From contig NZ_PYIX02000002.1 of NCBI RefSeq assembly GCF_003024515.2, positions 1 through 64,000 of the forward strand: 64,000 nucleotides of DNA, in the 5' to 3' direction. Source of the DNA: Acinetobacter sichuanensis (GTDB lineage Bacteria; Pseudomonadota; Gammaproteobacteria; Pseudomonadales; Moraxellaceae). This document shows, in pieces, positions 36,471 to 47,327 of the stretch. Positions within the stretch are counted from its first letter, which is position 1, and every line of letters begins with the position of its first letter. The translations under genes and the position numbers were made by a program. The notes below the pieces were generated by a model, which was not told where the DNA came from, searched no databases, and worked only from the letters and a program-made list of their open reading frames with translations.

Positions 36471-37022
36471 TTACTTTTTCTTTTTCGGTCCAAGTAACAT
36501 ACCCATTTGACGACCTTCCATTTTTGGTGCTTGTTCAACAACACCAAACTCAGCTACATCTGCTTCAATTTTTTGTAATTGAGCAAGACCAAGTTGTTGG
36601 TGAGCCATTTCACGACCACGGAAACGTAGAGTAATTTTGACTTTGTTGCCTTCTTCAAGAAACTTCAGAATAGCACGCAACTTAACGTTGTAATCACCAA
36701 CATCTGTACCTGGGCGCAACTTGATTTCTTTGACTTGAACTTGATGCTGTTTCTTTTTAGCATCTTTTTGCTTTTGCTTCAGATCAAATAAATGTTTGTT
36801 GAAATCCATGATTTTACAAACAGGCGGTTCTGCATTTGCCACAATCTCAACAAGGTCAAGATCTGCGTCTTCAGCAGCACGTAACGCTTCTGCAAGCGTC
36901 ACGATGCCTTTTTGTTCTCCATCTGCAGCGACGAGACGGACTTCTTTTGCCTTAATCTCATCGTTTAATGCAGGACGATTGCTTTTAGCACCTTGTTGTT
37001 GGTTACGGTCAGGCTGTTTAAT
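36471..37022 (-). CDS. infC: Translation initiation factor IF-3 (ATT start)
   Basis: IF-3 ensures fidelity of start-codon choice and prevents premature subunit joining. The coding frame extends 40 codons upstream of the first GTG to an ATT at 37022 (reading KQPDRNQQQ and ... [17 protein letters not shown]). It has GGAG nine to twelve bases before the ATT, inside the thrS stop region. No ATG, GTG or TTG in frame explains the conserved N-terminal domain, so ATT must be the start, as in E. coli infC. The product is then 183 residues, a normal length. The ATT codon is the known means of autoregulation by IF-3. It starts five bases after thrS. Confidence 0.95.
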   Translation of the reverse strand: MKQPDRNQQQGAKSNRPALNDEIKAKEVRLVAADGEQKGIVTLAEALRAAEDADLDLVEIVANAEPPVCKIMDFNKHLFDLKQKQKDAKKKQHQVQVKEIKLRPGTDVGDYNVKLRAILKFLEEGNKVKITLRFRGREMAHQQLGLAQLQKIEADVAEFGVVEQAPKMEGRQMGMLLGPKKKK

Positions 37023-37027
37023 CTTTC

Positions 37028-38950
37028 TTACTCCACAATATACCGGCCACGTTCGGCTACGGCTACTTTCACTAGGTCAACAAATGCATCGATTGACATA
37101 GTACCTAAATTTTTTCCTGAACGAGTACGGACATTGACTGTACCTTCCTCAACTTCTCGGTCCCCAAGTACCAATAGGTAAGGAATTCGTTCTAGAGTAC
37201 GCTCACGAATCTTAAAGCCGATTTTCTCATTTCTCAAGTCTGAAATCGCGCGAATGCCATTTTCTTTGAGTTTTGCAACTACATTTTCACATGCTGCTGC
37301 TTGAGAATCGGTAATATTCATGACACATGCTTGGACGGGTGCCAACCATGGTGGCATAAAGCCTGCGTAATGTTCAATAAGTATACCAATAAAACGCTCA
37401 AAACTGCCAAGAATTGCACGGTGAAGCATCACAGGATGGTCACGATCGTTGTCTTCTGTGACATAAGAAGCGTCTAAACGTAATGGTAAGTTAAAGTCAC
37501 ACTGAATTGTACCGCACTGCCAGATACGACCTAAGCAGTCTTTCAATGAAAATTCAATCTTCGGACCATAGAATGCGCCTTCACCTGGTTGCTCTTCCCA
37601 GTCTAGACCCGCTTCATCTAAAGCATCTGCCAAAGATTTTTCTGCAACATCCCAAAGCTCATCTGCACCCACACGTTTTTCAGGGCGTGTAGACAGTTTC
37701 ATTTGCACGTCTTCAAAGCCAAAGTCTTTATAAACATCCAAAGTCAGTTTAATAAAGTCTGCAACTTCTTTACCGATTTGTTCAGTAGTACAGAAAATGT
37801 GTGCATCATCTTGAGTAAAGCCACGTACACGCATGATTCCGTGCAGCGAACCCGATGGTTCGTTACGGTGACATGAACCAAACTCTGCCAAACGAATTGG
37901 CAAATCACGGTAAGATTTTAAACCTTGGTTAAAGACTTGCACGTGACATGGGCAGTTCATTGGTTTTACAGCATAGTTACGACTTTCTGAATGAGTCGTA
38001 AACATATTGTCTGCATAGTTCGCCGCATGACCTGATTTTTCCCACAATGTAAAATCTACAATTTGTGGTGTACGAATTTCTTCGTAGCCATTGTCCTGCT
38101 GAATTTTACGCATGTACTGTTCAAGTACTTGGTAAATCGTCCAGCCATTTGGATGCCAGAACACCATGCCTGGTGCTTCTTCTTGCATATGGAACAAGTC
38201 TAAAGCTTTACCAATTTTACGATGGTCACGCTTTTCTGCTTCTTCAATACGCTTGATGTATGCAGCAAGTTCTTTTTTATCAGCCCAAGCTGTACCGTAA
38301 ATACGTTGTAGCTGTTCATTCTTCGCATCACCACGCCAGTAAGCACCAGAGATTTTAGTGAGTTTGAATGATTTTAAGAATTTAGTATTTGGTACGTGTG
38401 GACCACGGCACATATCTAAATAATCTTGATGATAGTACAAGCCCATTTGAGTTTCTTCAGGCATGTCTGCAATCAAGCGTAATTTATATTCTTCACCACG
38501 CGCAGTAAATTCAGCGATCACTTCGTCACGAGGCGTCATTTTTTTGATGACATCGTAGTCCTGATTGATGAGCTGTTTCATACGCTCTTCAATCGCAGCC
38601 ATATCATCTAAAGTAAATGGGCGTGGCATCCAGATGTCATAGTAGAAACCTTCTTCAATGACAGGACCAATCACCATTTTTGCTTCTGGGAATAATTGTT
38701 TTACTGCATGACCCACCAAGTGCGCACATGAGTGACGAATGATTTCTACACCTTCTTGATTTTTAGGTGTAATAATTTCAAGCGTAGCATCTTCAGTAAT
38801 TAAATCACTTGCATCAACTAAGCGACCATTCACTTTCCCTGCAACCGTATTTTTTGCAAGTCCAGGTCCAATACTCTGTGCAACTTCCATGACAGAAACA
38901 GCTTGGTCAAAACTTTTTTGATCGCCATTTGGCAATGTGATAATAGGCAT
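37028..38950 (-). CDS. thrS: Threonyl-tRNA synthetase
   Basis: ThrRS charges tRNA-Thr and edits mischarged serine. Domains in order: TGS (1 to about 62), the editing domain with [19 protein letters not shown], and the class II core with [10 protein letters not shown] (zinc cysteine) and [12 protein letters not shown]. The anticodon-binding domain ends the 640-residue protein (normal length). AAGGA lies before the ATG. It leads the thrS-infC transcript. Confidence 0.98.
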   Translation of the reverse strand: MPIITLPNGDQKSFDQAVSVMEVAQSIGPGLAKNTVAGKVNGRLVDASDLITEDATLEIITPKNQEGVEIIRHSCAHLVGHAVKQLFPEAKMVIGPVIEEGFYYDIWMPRPFTLDDMAAIEERMKQLINQDYDVIKKMTPRDEVIAEFTARGEEYKLRLIADMPEETQMGLYYHQDYLDMCRGPHVPNTKFLKSFKLTKISGAYWRGDAKNEQLQRIYGTAWADKKELAAYIKRIEEAEKRDHRKIGKALDLFHMQEEAPGMVFWHPNGWTIYQVLEQYMRKIQQDNGYEEIRTPQIVDFTLWEKSGHAANYADNMFTTHSESRNYAVKPMNCPCHVQVFNQGLKSYRDLPIRLAEFGSCHRNEPSGSLHGIMRVRGFTQDDAHIFCTTEQIGKEVADFIKLTLDVYKDFGFEDVQMKLSTRPEKRVGADELWDVAEKSLADALDEAGLDWEEQPGEGAFYGPKIEFSLKDCLGRIWQCGTIQCDFNLPLRLDASYVTEDNDRDHPVMLHRAILGSFERFIGILIEHYAGFMPPWLAPVQACVMNITDSQAAACENVVAKLKENGIRAISDLRNEKIGFKIRERTLERIPYLLVLGDREVEEGTVNVRTRSGKNLGTMSIDAFVDLVKVAVAERGRYIVE

Positions 38951-39500
38951 ATTTAAAAATCCTTAAGGAGTGATGCCCCGTACAATAGAGCATATCACCG
39001 CGAGATTATGATCGAGGAAGACCCTCAAGATAAAATCGGTGCAACATATTTAAAGTGTGAAAAATTTTACACCTTTCATGGTGATTAATAAACCTTTGTG
39101 AAGCATTTCATTCTGTTTTGACTCAATGAATTCAACATTTAAATTTTTTATCTATGATAAAAGTTACATAATATTTAAATTAAACTCAAACTGGCGCTAT
39201 TTACCTTATTTTCAGTTGGATATAAAACAGCTTGAATATCTTAAAAATAGACTTCAGCGTTCACTTTACACCGATCTTCGTCATATTTTGTTATTGAAAT
39301 AGAGATTAAAATTTGCTTATTCAACTTTCATTTTAATAAAAATCAGATATTTATAAAATATTTTTCAAAAATAAAAAAATTAAACTTTTCTCTACAATTC
39401 AAATTAGAATAAATACTCGACTAAAGCATAAATGCATTCAAGGCTTGATATGCATATCTTTTAAACATGGAAATTAAAACAAATACAGATGGAGCTAAAC
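38951..39500. other. Divergent promoter gap between thrS and the acyl-CoA synthetase
   Basis: The 550-base gap holds no credible gene. Next to thrS a small hairpin (GTGAT at 38970-38974 with ATCAC at 38994-38998, plus GC/GC) lies just upstream of the thrS ribosome site. It could be a remnant of a tRNA-like autoregulatory leader, as known for E. coli thrS. I found no confident promoter for either gene. Confidence 0.4.
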
Positions 39501-41147
39501 ATGGTCAGTGCTTATGATGAATTACCGCGTACACCTGCCAACTTTGTAGCATTGTCACCGTTGCGTTATTTAGAGCGTGCTGCTTATATTTATCCACATC
39601 AGGATGCGATTGTACATGGTGCTCGTCATATCTCATGGCGTGAGACTTACACCCGTTGTCGTCAGTTTGCACATCAATTACAAAATCTAGGCATCAAAAA
39701 GAACGATACCGTTTCTGTATTGCTTCCAAATATTCCTGCGATGGTTGAAGCACATTTTGCAGTGCCTATGTCAGGTGCTGTACTCAACACCTTAAATACT
39801 CGTTTAGATGCAAAAACCATTGCTTTCATGCTTGAGCATGCCGAAACCAAAGTACTTTTGGTCGATCCTGAATTTGCTGCATTGGCGCAAGAAGCTATCG
39901 CGCTGATTGATCAGGAAATCTATATCATTGATGTGGCAGATGTAGAGTACGAAAATAACGAATCTACTCCACGCATTGGTCAGATCGAATATGAAGACTG
40001 GCTCAAAGGCGGAGATGAAAACTTTGAATGGCATTTACCGCAAGATGAATGGGATGCAATCAGTCTAAATTATACTTCAGGTACGACAGGTAACCCGAAA
40101 GGTGTGGTCTATCATCATCGTGGTGCCTATATCAATGCAGCAAGTAATATCATTGCCTGTGGCATGACCCCACGTTGTAAATATTTATGGACATTACCAT
40201 TGTTTCACTGCAATGGTTGGTGTTTTGCGTGGACTGTGGCGGCAAATGGCGGTACCAATATTTGTTTACGTAAAATTGATCCTGAACTAATTTTTAAATT
40301 GATTGATCAATACAAAGTCGATTATTTCTGTGGTGCACCAATTGTCTTATCTATGCTGATCAATACACCAAAAGAGCAACAAATCAAATTTGACCATCAT
40401 GTTGAAGTCATGGTGGCTGGTGCTGCACCACCTGCGGCAATTATTGAAGGCATGCATCATATTGGTGTACAGGTCAATCATGTTTATGGTTTAACTGAAA
40501 CCTATGGTCCATCTGCACTGTGTGCCTCACAAGCAGGTTGGAGTGAACTTTCCATCAGCGAACAAGCACAGTTACATTCCCGTCAAGGCGTACCTTATCC
40601 ATTACAAGATGGTATGCGTGTGCTTGATCCTGAAACTATGGAACCTGTGCCAAATGATGGAACCACCATGGGCGAAATCATGTTCCGTGGCAACATTGTC
40701 ATGAAAGGTTATCTGAAAAATACTCAAGCGACCGAAGAAGCCTTTAAAGGTGGGTGGTTCCATACAGGTGACCTTGCGGTTTGCCAACCTGATGGTTATG
40801 CCAAAATTATGGATCGCTCGAAAGACATTATCATTTCTGGGGGAGAAAATATCTCTTCTCTTGAAGTTGAGGAAGTACTGTATACCCATCCAGCCATCAT
40901 GACGGCGGCTGTGGTGGCAAAACCTGATCCACGTTGGCAGGAAGTACCTTGTGCCTTTATTGAGTTAAAACAAGGTGCGACAACCACACCTGAAGAGGTG
41001 ATCGAGTTCTGCAAACAACACTTAGCGCGTTTTAAAGTCCCTAAAGATGTGGTTATTGGTGAAATTCCAAAAACCTCAACAGGTAAATTACAGAAGTTTA
41101 TCTTAAGAGATTGGGCGAAAGAACGCTCCGTCGGTGAGTTCAGTTAA
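39501..41147 (+). CDS. Acyl-CoA synthetase (AMP-forming ligase family)
   Basis: The enzyme activates a carboxylic acid to its CoA thioester via an acyl-adenylate. The ATP-binding P-loop is LNYTSGTTGNPKGVVYHHRG, followed by VYGLTETYGP, GGWFHTGDLAV and the C-terminal lysine motif PKTSTGKLQKF. The sequence resembles the medium/short-chain and methylmercaptopropionate-CoA ligase group (MVEAHFAVPMSGAVLNTLNTRLD), but the substrate cannot be fixed. I use the ATG at 39501, which has GGAG at 39491-39494; 548 residues. It stands alone on the plus strand. Confidence 0.9.
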   Translation: MVSAYDELPRTPANFVALSPLRYLERAAYIYPHQDAIVHGARHISWRETYTRCRQFAHQLQNLGIKKNDTVSVLLPNIPAMVEAHFAVPMSGAVLNTLNTRLDAKTIAFMLEHAETKVLLVDPEFAALAQEAIALIDQEIYIIDVADVEYENNESTPRIGQIEYEDWLKGGDENFEWHLPQDEWDAISLNYTSGTTGNPKGVVYHHRGAYINAASNIIACGMTPRCKYLWTLPLFHCNGWCFAWTVAANGGTNICLRKIDPELIFKLIDQYKVDYFCGAPIVLSMLINTPKEQQIKFDHHVEVMVAGAAPPAAIIEGMHHIGVQVNHVYGLTETYGPSALCASQAGWSELSISEQAQLHSRQGVPYPLQDGMRVLDPETMEPVPNDGTTMGEIMFRGNIVMKGYLKNTQATEEAFKGGWFHTGDLAVCQPDGYAKIMDRSKDIIISGGENISSLEVEEVLYTHPAIMTAAVVAKPDPRWQEVPCAFIELKQGATTTPEEVIEFCKQHLARFKVPKDVVIGEIPKTSTGKLQKFILRDWAKERSVGEFS

Positions 41148-41160
41148 TTCTTAAAACATT

Positions 41161-41195
41161 CCCTCTCCTTTTTTTAGGAGAGGACTTGGAAGAAG
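41161..41195 (+). repeat. Decayed REP-like palindrome
   Basis: The stem CCTCTCCT (41162-41169) and AGGAGAGG (41176-41183) is followed by ACTTGGAAGAAGTG. The sequence follows the layout of the element after polA (14957-14991) with several changes in the tail. Confidence 0.55.
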
Positions 41196-41350
41196 TGAAA
41201 TAAACTCACAGACATGACAGATCAATTTATACAAAGATTTGCCTTATATATGGCATATTATTTGGTAAAAGTTATTAAACTCAAATTCTCGCTCATTTTA
41301 AGCAATAAATTTATATGATCATAAAAATGCATAAAATCACCCACACAATA

Positions 41351-41380
41351 AAAAACGACCCACAAAAGGTCGTTTTTACA
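41351..41380. terminator. Bidirectional terminator after darP
   Basis: The stem AAAAACGACC (41351-41360) with GGTCGTTTTT (41368-41377) has T-runs on both strands. It ends the rapZ-ptsO-darP transcript and may stop the plus-strand synthetase message too. Confidence 0.85.
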
Positions 41381-41402
41381 ATCAAATTCAAGTGAATAAA
41401 AA

Positions 41403-41948
41403 TTACTTGGCTTTACCTTGCTCAGACAATAAAGCAACTTGCTGAACATAGTTTAAAAACTTCTGTTTAGACTCAGCCAACTCTTCTTCTGTCGCTTGCA
41501 ATGAAATATCACGATGAATACGTAATACATGCTGACGCAAAGAATGACTTTCTGCTGCATTATAAGACTTACAAAACTCTTTAATCGCAGGATCTCGTTG
41601 TTCAATCATACGATCAACCCAACGATCTAATTGCGCTAGTTTTTTTATACCTTGCTTAGGTGTCAGATAAGACAAAATCACTGCCTCATCTTCATTGCGC
41701 AGTAATTTACCAATACGTTGAAACTGACGACGACGAGCCTCAAACGATGTAATCAACTGCACATCAAGCAATGCTTCAATCAAGCGCTCCTCAACAGGTA
41801 AAGCCTCAATTTGCTTTTTGGATAAGTCAGCAAGCTGCTCACCTAAAGCAGCCATACGTTGTACAGCTCTTTTCTGTTCTGATTTACTTGCACGTCCTTC
41901 TAAAGAATCAAAATCATCTTCAGTAAAACGTTGCGGACGACGTGCCAC
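41403..41948 (-). CDS. darP: Ribosome-associated protein DarP (YjgA, DUF615)
   Basis: DarP assists maturation of the 50S subunit's peptidyl-transferase centre. The 181-residue protein starts MARRPQRFTEDDFDSLEGRASKSEQKRAVQRMAALGE and has the conserved helical core typical of DUF615. It lies two bases after ptsO, so it shares the rapZ-ptsO transcript. Confidence 0.88.
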   Translation of the reverse strand: MARRPQRFTEDDFDSLEGRASKSEQKRAVQRMAALGEQLADLSKKQIEALPVEERLIEALLDVQLITSFEARRRQFQRIGKLLRNEDEAVILSYLTPKQGIKKLAQLDRWVDRMIEQRDPAIKEFCKSYNAAESHSLRQHVLRIHRDISLQATEEELAESKQKFLNYVQQVALLSEQGKAK

Positions 41949-41950
41949 GA

Positions 41951-42220
41951 TTATTCTGCCTCGTAAAATTTAGCTGCAAATAGTGCTTGAACTTCAGATA
42001 AAGCCTTTTCTTCATCTGCTCCGTCAATCACTAGGCGCAAAGTGGTTCCTTTACCTGCTCCAAGCATAAGTAAAGAAAGGATGTTCTTGGCATCGACTAA
42101 TTTATCACCCTTACCAATTTGAATCGAAGAACGAAACTTGGTGGTGACTTCAATGAGTTTTCCAGATGCCCGCGCATGTAACCCTAATTTATTAATTACG
42201 TCAACAGTTGTGTCAATCAT
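41951..42220 (-). CDS. ptsO: HPr-like nitrogen phosphocarrier protein NPr
   Basis: The 89-residue protein carries the phosphorylatable histidine H15 in [15 protein letters not shown] and the regulatory Ser region [11 protein letters not shown]. It is the phosphocarrier of the nitrogen PTS, which relays phosphate from PtsP to PtsN and modulates stress and nitrogen responses rather than sugar import. It overlaps rapZ by four bases (ATGA). PtsN is not in this window. In A. baumannii GigB signals to NPr, and the gigAB pair is present at the left end. Confidence 0.92.
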   Translation of the reverse strand: MIDTTVDVINKLGLHARASGKLIEVTTKFRSSIQIGKGDKLVDAKNILSLLMLGAGKGTTLRLVIDGADEEKALSEVQALFAAKFYEAE

Positions 42221-43068
42221 GACCAGTGCTTCATTTCTCTATGTAATACTTGAATCGTCCATTTCGACTGTAGTGCTGCTTTCAATCGATCTACGATATA
42301 AACTGAGCGATGTTGCCCACCCGTACAGCCAATCGACACGGTAATATAATGTCGATGACCTTCAGAAAATGCTGGCAACCATTTGTTTAAAAAATGATAA
42401 ATATCATTGTACATATCATTGGCTTGTGGACTGTCTTCTAAGAATTTTTTTACAGGTGCATCTAAACCCGAAAATTTACGTAACTCTAAATCCCAATGTG
42501 GATTGGGTAGATGACGCACATCAAAGACAAAATCGGCATCTAAAGGAATACCATATTTATAGCCAAATGATTGTAAAATCAAGATGAGTTTATCTGACTG
42601 TCCGAGTTTGGACAATAAGATATCTTTTAAATCGTGTACACTTTTATCAGAAGTGTCGATATGTACTGTTGCACGTAATTGAATAGGTAGTAATAAGCTT
42701 TTTTCTGCCTGTATACACTCATTTAAACTTTTAAAACGCGCTGATAATGGATGTGGTCGGCGAGAAGCACTAAAACGAGAAATGAGCTCTTGGTCACGAG
42801 TTGTCAAATAAATAACATCAACTTCACCTTGCTTTTGCAAGAGCTGAAAGACGTGATCAAAACCTTGTAAATCTGCCTGTGTACTTCGTACATCTACGCC
42901 GAGTGCAAGTTGTTCTAAATTATTTTCTTTATCTAATTTTTCAACAATTTCGGGTAGCAATACCAAGGGTAAGTTATCAATACAGTAATAGCCCAAATCT
43001 TCTAAAACCTGCAAAGCAGATGATTTTCCTGACCCAGATTGTCCTGTCACGATAAGTATACGCTTCAT
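42217..43068 (-). CDS. rapZ: RNase adapter protein RapZ (YvcJ family)
   Basis: RapZ binds nucleotide and in enterobacteria guides RNase E to the GlmZ small RNA. The 283-residue protein has Walker [19 protein letters not shown] and the C-terminal block [17 protein letters not shown] typical of the family. It overlaps ptsO by four bases. The rapZ-ptsO pairing is conserved among Gammaproteobacteria, but here without rpoN-hpf-ptsN alongside. Confidence 0.93.
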   Translation of the reverse strand: MKRILIVTGQSGSGKSSALQVLEDLGYYCIDNLPLVLLPEIVEKLDKENNLEQLALGVDVRSTQADLQGFDHVFQLLQKQGEVDVIYLTTRDQELISRFSASRRPHPLSARFKSLNECIQAEKSLLLPIQLRATVHIDTSDKSVHDLKDILLSKLGQSDKLILILQSFGYKYGIPLDADFVFDVRHLPNPHWDLELRKFSGLDAPVKKFLEDSPQANDMYNDIYHFLNKWLPAFSEGHRHYITVSIGCTGGQHRSVYIVDRLKAALQSKWTIQVLHREMKHWS

Positions 43069-43093
43069 GGCATGGCGACCCTAATTTTTATTT

Positions 43094-43939
43094 TTAAGTA
43101 GAATGTTTGACCTGTAAATTATCAATCAAACGTGTTTTTCCAAGTTTGGCTGCGATGAACAATACAACATCTTGATCAAATTGACTAATCTTTTGCAAAG
43201 AAGGACTACGCGCCTCAACATAATCCACAACAAAACCAGCATCAGTCAGTTGACTACGAATGTCAGCCAAGACTGAATTCAAGTCCTGTCCATTTTGCAA
43301 TTGTTTTTCAGCTGCCTGTAAAGTTGCGTAAATCGTTGGTGCAGTTTGACGTTCTTGTTCAGACAAATAACCATTACGTGAACTTAATGCTAAACCATCT
43401 GTTGCACGTGCAATCGGCACACCAATCACTTCAATCGCCATATTCAGATCACGGACTAGCTGTTTAATGACTGCCAATTGTTGATAATCTTTTTGACCAA
43501 AAAAAGCAAAATTGGGTTGTACAATATTAAATAATTTCGTGACAACAACCGCAACGCCATCAAAATGCCCAGCACGTTGTAAGCCACATAAATCGTTGGT
43601 AATTTCACCTACACTAATATTGGTCAAGCGTGGTTGATTGCCATACATTTGCTCAACAGAGGGTGCAAAAACAATATCACATCCAACTTCTGCCAATAAA
43701 TGACTGTCATGCTCCAATGTACGAGGATAATTATCAAAATCCTCATTTGGTCCAAACTGAATTGGATTTACAAAAATACTGACCACAACGACATCACACA
43801 ATTTACGTGCTGCACGAACAAGGTTTAAATGCCCTTCATGAAGATTTCCCATCGTCGGGACAAAACCAATGATTTTTCGTGCCGATCGAGCAGGATTTAA
43901 TGATGCCGATAATCCTTGAATAGTGGTTTCAGTTTTCAT
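43094..43939 (-). CDS. panC: Pantothenate synthetase
   Basis: PanC joins pantoate and beta-alanine with ATP to make pantothenate. Motifs include [19 protein letters not shown] (HIGH-like), [15 protein letters not shown], and [17 protein letters not shown]. The 281-residue length is normal. It begins two bases after panB ends, so the two are coupled. Confidence 0.96.
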   Translation of the reverse strand: MKTETTIQGLSASLNPARSARKIIGFVPTMGNLHEGHLNLVRAARKLCDVVVVSIFVNPIQFGPNEDFDNYPRTLEHDSHLLAEVGCDIVFAPSVEQMYGNQPRLTNISVGEITNDLCGLQRAGHFDGVAVVVTKLFNIVQPNFAFFGQKDYQQLAVIKQLVRDLNMAIEVIGVPIARATDGLALSSRNGYLSEQERQTAPTIYATLQAAEKQLQNGQDLNSVLADIRSQLTDAGFVVDYVEARSPSLQKISQFDQDVVLFIAAKLGKTRLIDNLQVKHST

Positions 43940-43941
43940 GT

Positions 43942-44751
43942 TTATAGCTCGACTTGAAAAGTATGTTCAATTGCAGGAAATGATTGATCTTGCACTGCGA
44001 CATGATACGCCTTAAATGCATCCACAATAGCATTATCACCTGCCTGTTCTTTCATAAAGTTACGCACAAAGCGTGCCACTTTACCAAAAGTAAGTCCTAA
44101 CATATCTTGTACGACCAGAACTTGACCATCCGTTTCTTTCCCTGCGCCAATACCAATAACAGGTACATCTGGGAATAATTCTGTAATTTCTTGACCTAAT
44201 TGTGCTGGCACACATTCAAGTAATAAAACTGCTGCACCTGCTGCGACAACAGCTTTACAGTCATGAATAAGCTGATCTGCTGCTTCACGAGTTTTTGCTT
44301 GTAATTTATAACCGCCAAAGACATGCACAGATTGTGGTGTTAAACCTAAATGCACACAAACAGGAATACCATTACGAGTCAATGTTTGCACAGTTTCAGC
44401 TAGCCATTCTCCACCTTCGAGTTTGACCATTTGCGCACCTGCTTGCATGACTGTTTTAGCGTTTACTAAAGCGTCATTTAAGGTGGCATAACTCATAAAT
44501 GGTAAATCACACAAAATAAATGAGTGCTGATTGCCACGGCGTACTGCGGTAGTATGATATGCCATATCAGCCACTGTGACAGGTAATGTTGAATCATGCC
44601 CTTGAATGGTCATTCCTAAGGAATCACCGATTAAGATACTATCAATTTCAGCAACTTGCATTGCTTTTGCCATACTTGCATCGTAACAAGTTAAGCATGA
44701 GAATTTACGTCCTTGCGTTTTAAACTTTCGTAAATCACTTAGACTAATCAT
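43942..44751 (-). CDS. panB: 3-methyl-2-oxobutanoate hydroxymethyltransferase
   Basis: PanB makes ketopantoate from ketoisovalerate and methylene-tetrahydrofolate, the first committed step to pantothenate and CoA. Motifs: [25 protein letters not shown] ([17 protein letters not shown]), [11 protein letters not shown] and [18 protein letters not shown]. The 269-residue length is standard. It lies 29 bases after folK. Confidence 0.96.
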   Translation of the reverse strand: MISLSDLRKFKTQGRKFSCLTCYDASMAKAMQVAEIDSILIGDSLGMTIQGHDSTLPVTVADMAYHTTAVRRGNQHSFILCDLPFMSYATLNDALVNAKTVMQAGAQMVKLEGGEWLAETVQTLTRNGIPVCVHLGLTPQSVHVFGGYKLQAKTREAADQLIHDCKAVVAAGAAVLLLECVPAQLGQEITELFPDVPVIGIGAGKETDGQVLVVQDMLGLTFGKVARFVRNFMKEQAGDNAIVDAFKAYHVAVQDQSFPAIEHTFQVEL

Positions 44752-44780
44752 GACGATTTTCCTCTATCATTGAGAGTTTC

Positions 44781-45284
44781 TTAGCCTTCAACAGGCTCAA
44801 TATCTGCCCAGTGTGTATCAGCTAAAACTGTTAAAGTTGAATGTTGTACAAGTTCTAAGTTTTGTAAAGATTGACCATTAACTTCGAGTTTTGAGTCTAA
44901 GTCCAACAATGGAATCACTACAAAATCACGCTCTAAAATACCAATATGTGGCACATTGAGTCGCTCATTTATAATGTTTTTTTCAGCATAAAGCAAAAGA
45001 TCTAAATCTAAAGTTCGCTCACCCCAACGACGCAAACGTACTCGACCTGACTCATTTTCAATACGTTGTAATTCATCTAATAAAGCCAATGGCGCTAAGT
45101 CTGTGACCAACTGCGCAACAGCATTATGATAATGAGGCTGATCTTGTGGTCCCATTGGAGGGCTATGATATAACTTTGAAACTTTTACAGCGCCTAATTG
45201 TCTAAGTTGATGCACAGCTTCTCGTAAAATCTGCTGTGAATCCCCTAAATTACTGCCTAAGCCGATATAAGTGATGACACTCAT
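44781..45284 (-). CDS. folK: HPPK, folate-pathway pyrophosphokinase
   Basis: FolK transfers pyrophosphate from ATP to 6-hydroxymethyl-dihydropterin in folate synthesis. The 167-residue protein has the family pattern ITYIGLGSNLGDSQQILREA, LYHSPPMGPQDQPHYHNAVAQL and RWGERTLDLDLLLY. Its start overlaps the pcnB stop by four bases. Placement next to panB, which uses a folate cofactor, is common. Confidence 0.95.
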   Translation of the reverse strand: MSVITYIGLGSNLGDSQQILREAVHQLRQLGAVKVSKLYHSPPMGPQDQPHYHNAVAQLVTDLAPLALLDELQRIENESGRVRLRRWGERTLDLDLLLYAEKNIINERLNVPHIGILERDFVVIPLLDLDSKLEVNGQSLQNLELVQHSTLTVLADTHWADIEPVEG

Positions 45285-46735
45285 TGCGTTGGTCCAAAAA
45301 CAACTTTGGCTAAGTCACGCTGCACACGTCTACGTTTTAAAATCGGATGATCAGGACTGATCTCTCCTGCTGTATGAGCAACGGTTTGTGGCACCGTTTT
45401 TTTCACTTCAGACTGTGTTTTACGTGAACGACGACTACGTGTTTCTGACTCTTTCACTAAAGGTTCAATTTGTGTAGAAACTTTAGCCTCTACACTTTCT
45501 TCAGTGGTTGTTTTACGACGGCTCTTCGCACGTTGACGATTATAGGTACTAATAGCACGCTCTTTTTCGTCTGTGGACATGTTTTGATAAGCATCCCACC
45601 ATGCACCCATACCATTTGTTGAAGCATCACCAGACTTTTCTCTTAATAATAAAAAGTCAAAGCCTGCTCTAAAACGTGCATGCCCAGAAAGTGCTTCTAT
45701 TTGCTGTGGTTTTGGGTTTAATAAACGATTTTGCATTTCCCAAACTTCACGAATAAACGTTTCTGCAAAACGTGGAATAATGGTTCGAGTCGCTTGACGT
45801 TTTAATACATCTAAACCTGCTTGTGCGCGTGCTTCAGCCGCAACCGTTCCTTTTGCATGGTAAAAACTACAACGTTGTAAATAATTTTCCCATAACAATA
45901 CTGCGTAGAAAAATGCAGGATTGATGGTTTTACCGATTTGAATACGTTGATCTGTATTTGATGCAGCACGTTCAATAAATGGCGTGATTTCTGTTTTTAG
46001 ATCAGCAAATAATTGTTGCCAAATTCCAAACTTAATCAACATTGGCATCACACGATGCAAATGCCCCATCGTAAATAACTTTTGTGATTCATCATATAAA
46101 CGATGTGGTGAAACATCACGTAAAAGCTTCGTCATTTCAGGTGTAAAGATGTCTAAAATCGCAGCATCAATATTAAAATTCAGTTTTGCAGCAAAACGTA
46201 AAGTCCGTAACATACGTACAGGATCTTCTTCAAAACGTAATGCAGGATCACCTAATAAACGTAAAGTTTTTGTTTTGATATCATCAACTGCGTTACAAAA
46301 ATCGAGCACAATACCTTTACGTGGTTGATAATACAAAGCATTAATAGAAAAGTCACGACGAGCAAAATCTTGCTCGATTGTTCCCCAATTATTATCACGT
46401 AAAATCATACCTGCAGATGAGGTAATGGCTTTTTTAGGAGGTGCTCGAAAAGTTGCAACCTCAATCAGTTCACGCCCCGAATAAACATGTGCTAATTCGA
46501 AACGACGACCAATAATTCGGCAACGACGACCAAAAACCTCTTTGATTTGAGAGGGTGTCGCATTGGTAACAGCATCGTAATCTTTAGGACTTTGTCCCAA
46601 CATTAGGTCACGAACACCGCCACCCACGATATAAGCCTCATAGCCTGCTTTTGTTAAAGAATCAATAACATCTAAAATGGAAGAAGGTAATTGAGCGGTG
46701 GTTAACCCACACTTTGACGCGTGCAAAGTTTGCAA
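45281..46735 (-). CDS. pcnB: Poly(A) polymerase I
   Basis: PcnB adds 3' poly(A) tails that promote RNA decay. The nucleotidyltransferase head is AYIVGGGVRDLMLGQSPKDYDAVTNATP, followed by GRRFELAHVYSGRELIEVATF and RDFSINALYY. The long C-terminal part after residue 400 is rich in Lys/Arg (RQRAKSRRKT, TRSRRSRKTQSEVKK), typical of PcnB and distinguishing it from CCA-adding enzymes. At 484 residues it is full length. It leads the pcnB-folK-panBC run. Confidence 0.95.
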   Translation of the reverse strand: MQTLHASKCGLTTAQLPSSILDVIDSLTKAGYEAYIVGGGVRDLMLGQSPKDYDAVTNATPSQIKEVFGRRCRIIGRRFELAHVYSGRELIEVATFRAPPKKAITSSAGMILRDNNWGTIEQDFARRDFSINALYYQPRKGIVLDFCNAVDDIKTKTLRLLGDPALRFEEDPVRMLRTLRFAAKLNFNIDAAILDIFTPEMTKLLRDVSPHRLYDESQKLFTMGHLHRVMPMLIKFGIWQQLFADLKTEITPFIERAASNTDQRIQIGKTINPAFFYAVLLWENYLQRCSFYHAKGTVAAEARAQAGLDVLKRQATRTIIPRFAETFIREVWEMQNRLLNPKPQQIEALSGHARFRAGFDFLLLREKSGDASTNGMGAWWDAYQNMSTDEKERAISTYNRQRAKSRRKTTTEESVEAKVSTQIEPLVKESETRSRRSRKTQSEVKKTVPQTVAHTAGEISPDHPILKRRRVQRDLAKVVFGPTQ

Positions 46736-46886
46736 AAGACGCTGTCTCCTACGTCAGGACGTGAAAATTGTAATTATGCTAATGATATCTCTAACACAAT
46801 CAAAGGGCAATTTGATTCTCTCGATCTTGTTTTAAATATTCAATCATCATGTACGGAATTTATCATTTTAACGATCTCAAAATCAC

Positions 46887-47327
46887 CTAAAAACTCATCA
46901 TTGCACGGTTTTTTTCCACCATTTTAGGACCAATTCCTTTCACATTTTGCAAATCATCTAAACTTTTAAACTTTCCATTTTGTTGACGATAATCTAAAAT
47001 AGCTTGTGCTTTTTTCGCACCTATGCCATTCAACTGCTGCAATTGTTCCAAAGTTGCTGTATTAATATTGATTTTTGAACCCACCGACGTTGTGAGATTT
47101 TGGCTATTTCTGCTATTTGTCACATTTGGCTTTGCCAGATAATAATTTGCATCATTACCTTTCAAGCGTGTATCTTGCGCTTGTTGTTTTTCTTTCCATT
47201 TCACATAATTATCATCAAATTTTTCAGCATGACTCAGCATAGTTGAGAGCATACTGAAAAATAAAATCATCGAAAAACGTACTATTTTTTTTGAAAAATT
47301 AATCGATTGGTTTAGGTTGTTGTTCAT
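46887..47327 (-). CDS. ComEA-like helix-hairpin-helix protein
   Basis: The N terminus is a hydrophobic signal ([20 protein letters not shown]) followed by a polar linker. The C-terminal ~65 residues form two helix-hairpin-helix motifs: [31 protein letters not shown] and [24 protein letters not shown]. This is the DNA-binding unit of ComEA, which pulls DNA into the periplasm in natural transformation, a trait common in Acinetobacter. It overlaps mazG by 29 bases. Other periplasmic HhH proteins share this layout, so the uptake role is probable rather than certain. Confidence 0.8.
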   Translation of the reverse strand: MNNNLNQSINFSKKIVRFSMILFFSMLSTMLSHAEKFDDNYVKWKEKQQAQDTRLKGNDANYYLAKPNVTNSRNSQNLTTSVGSKININTATLEQLQQLNGIGAKKAQAILDYRQQNGKFKSLDDLQNVKGIGPKMVEKNRAMMSF

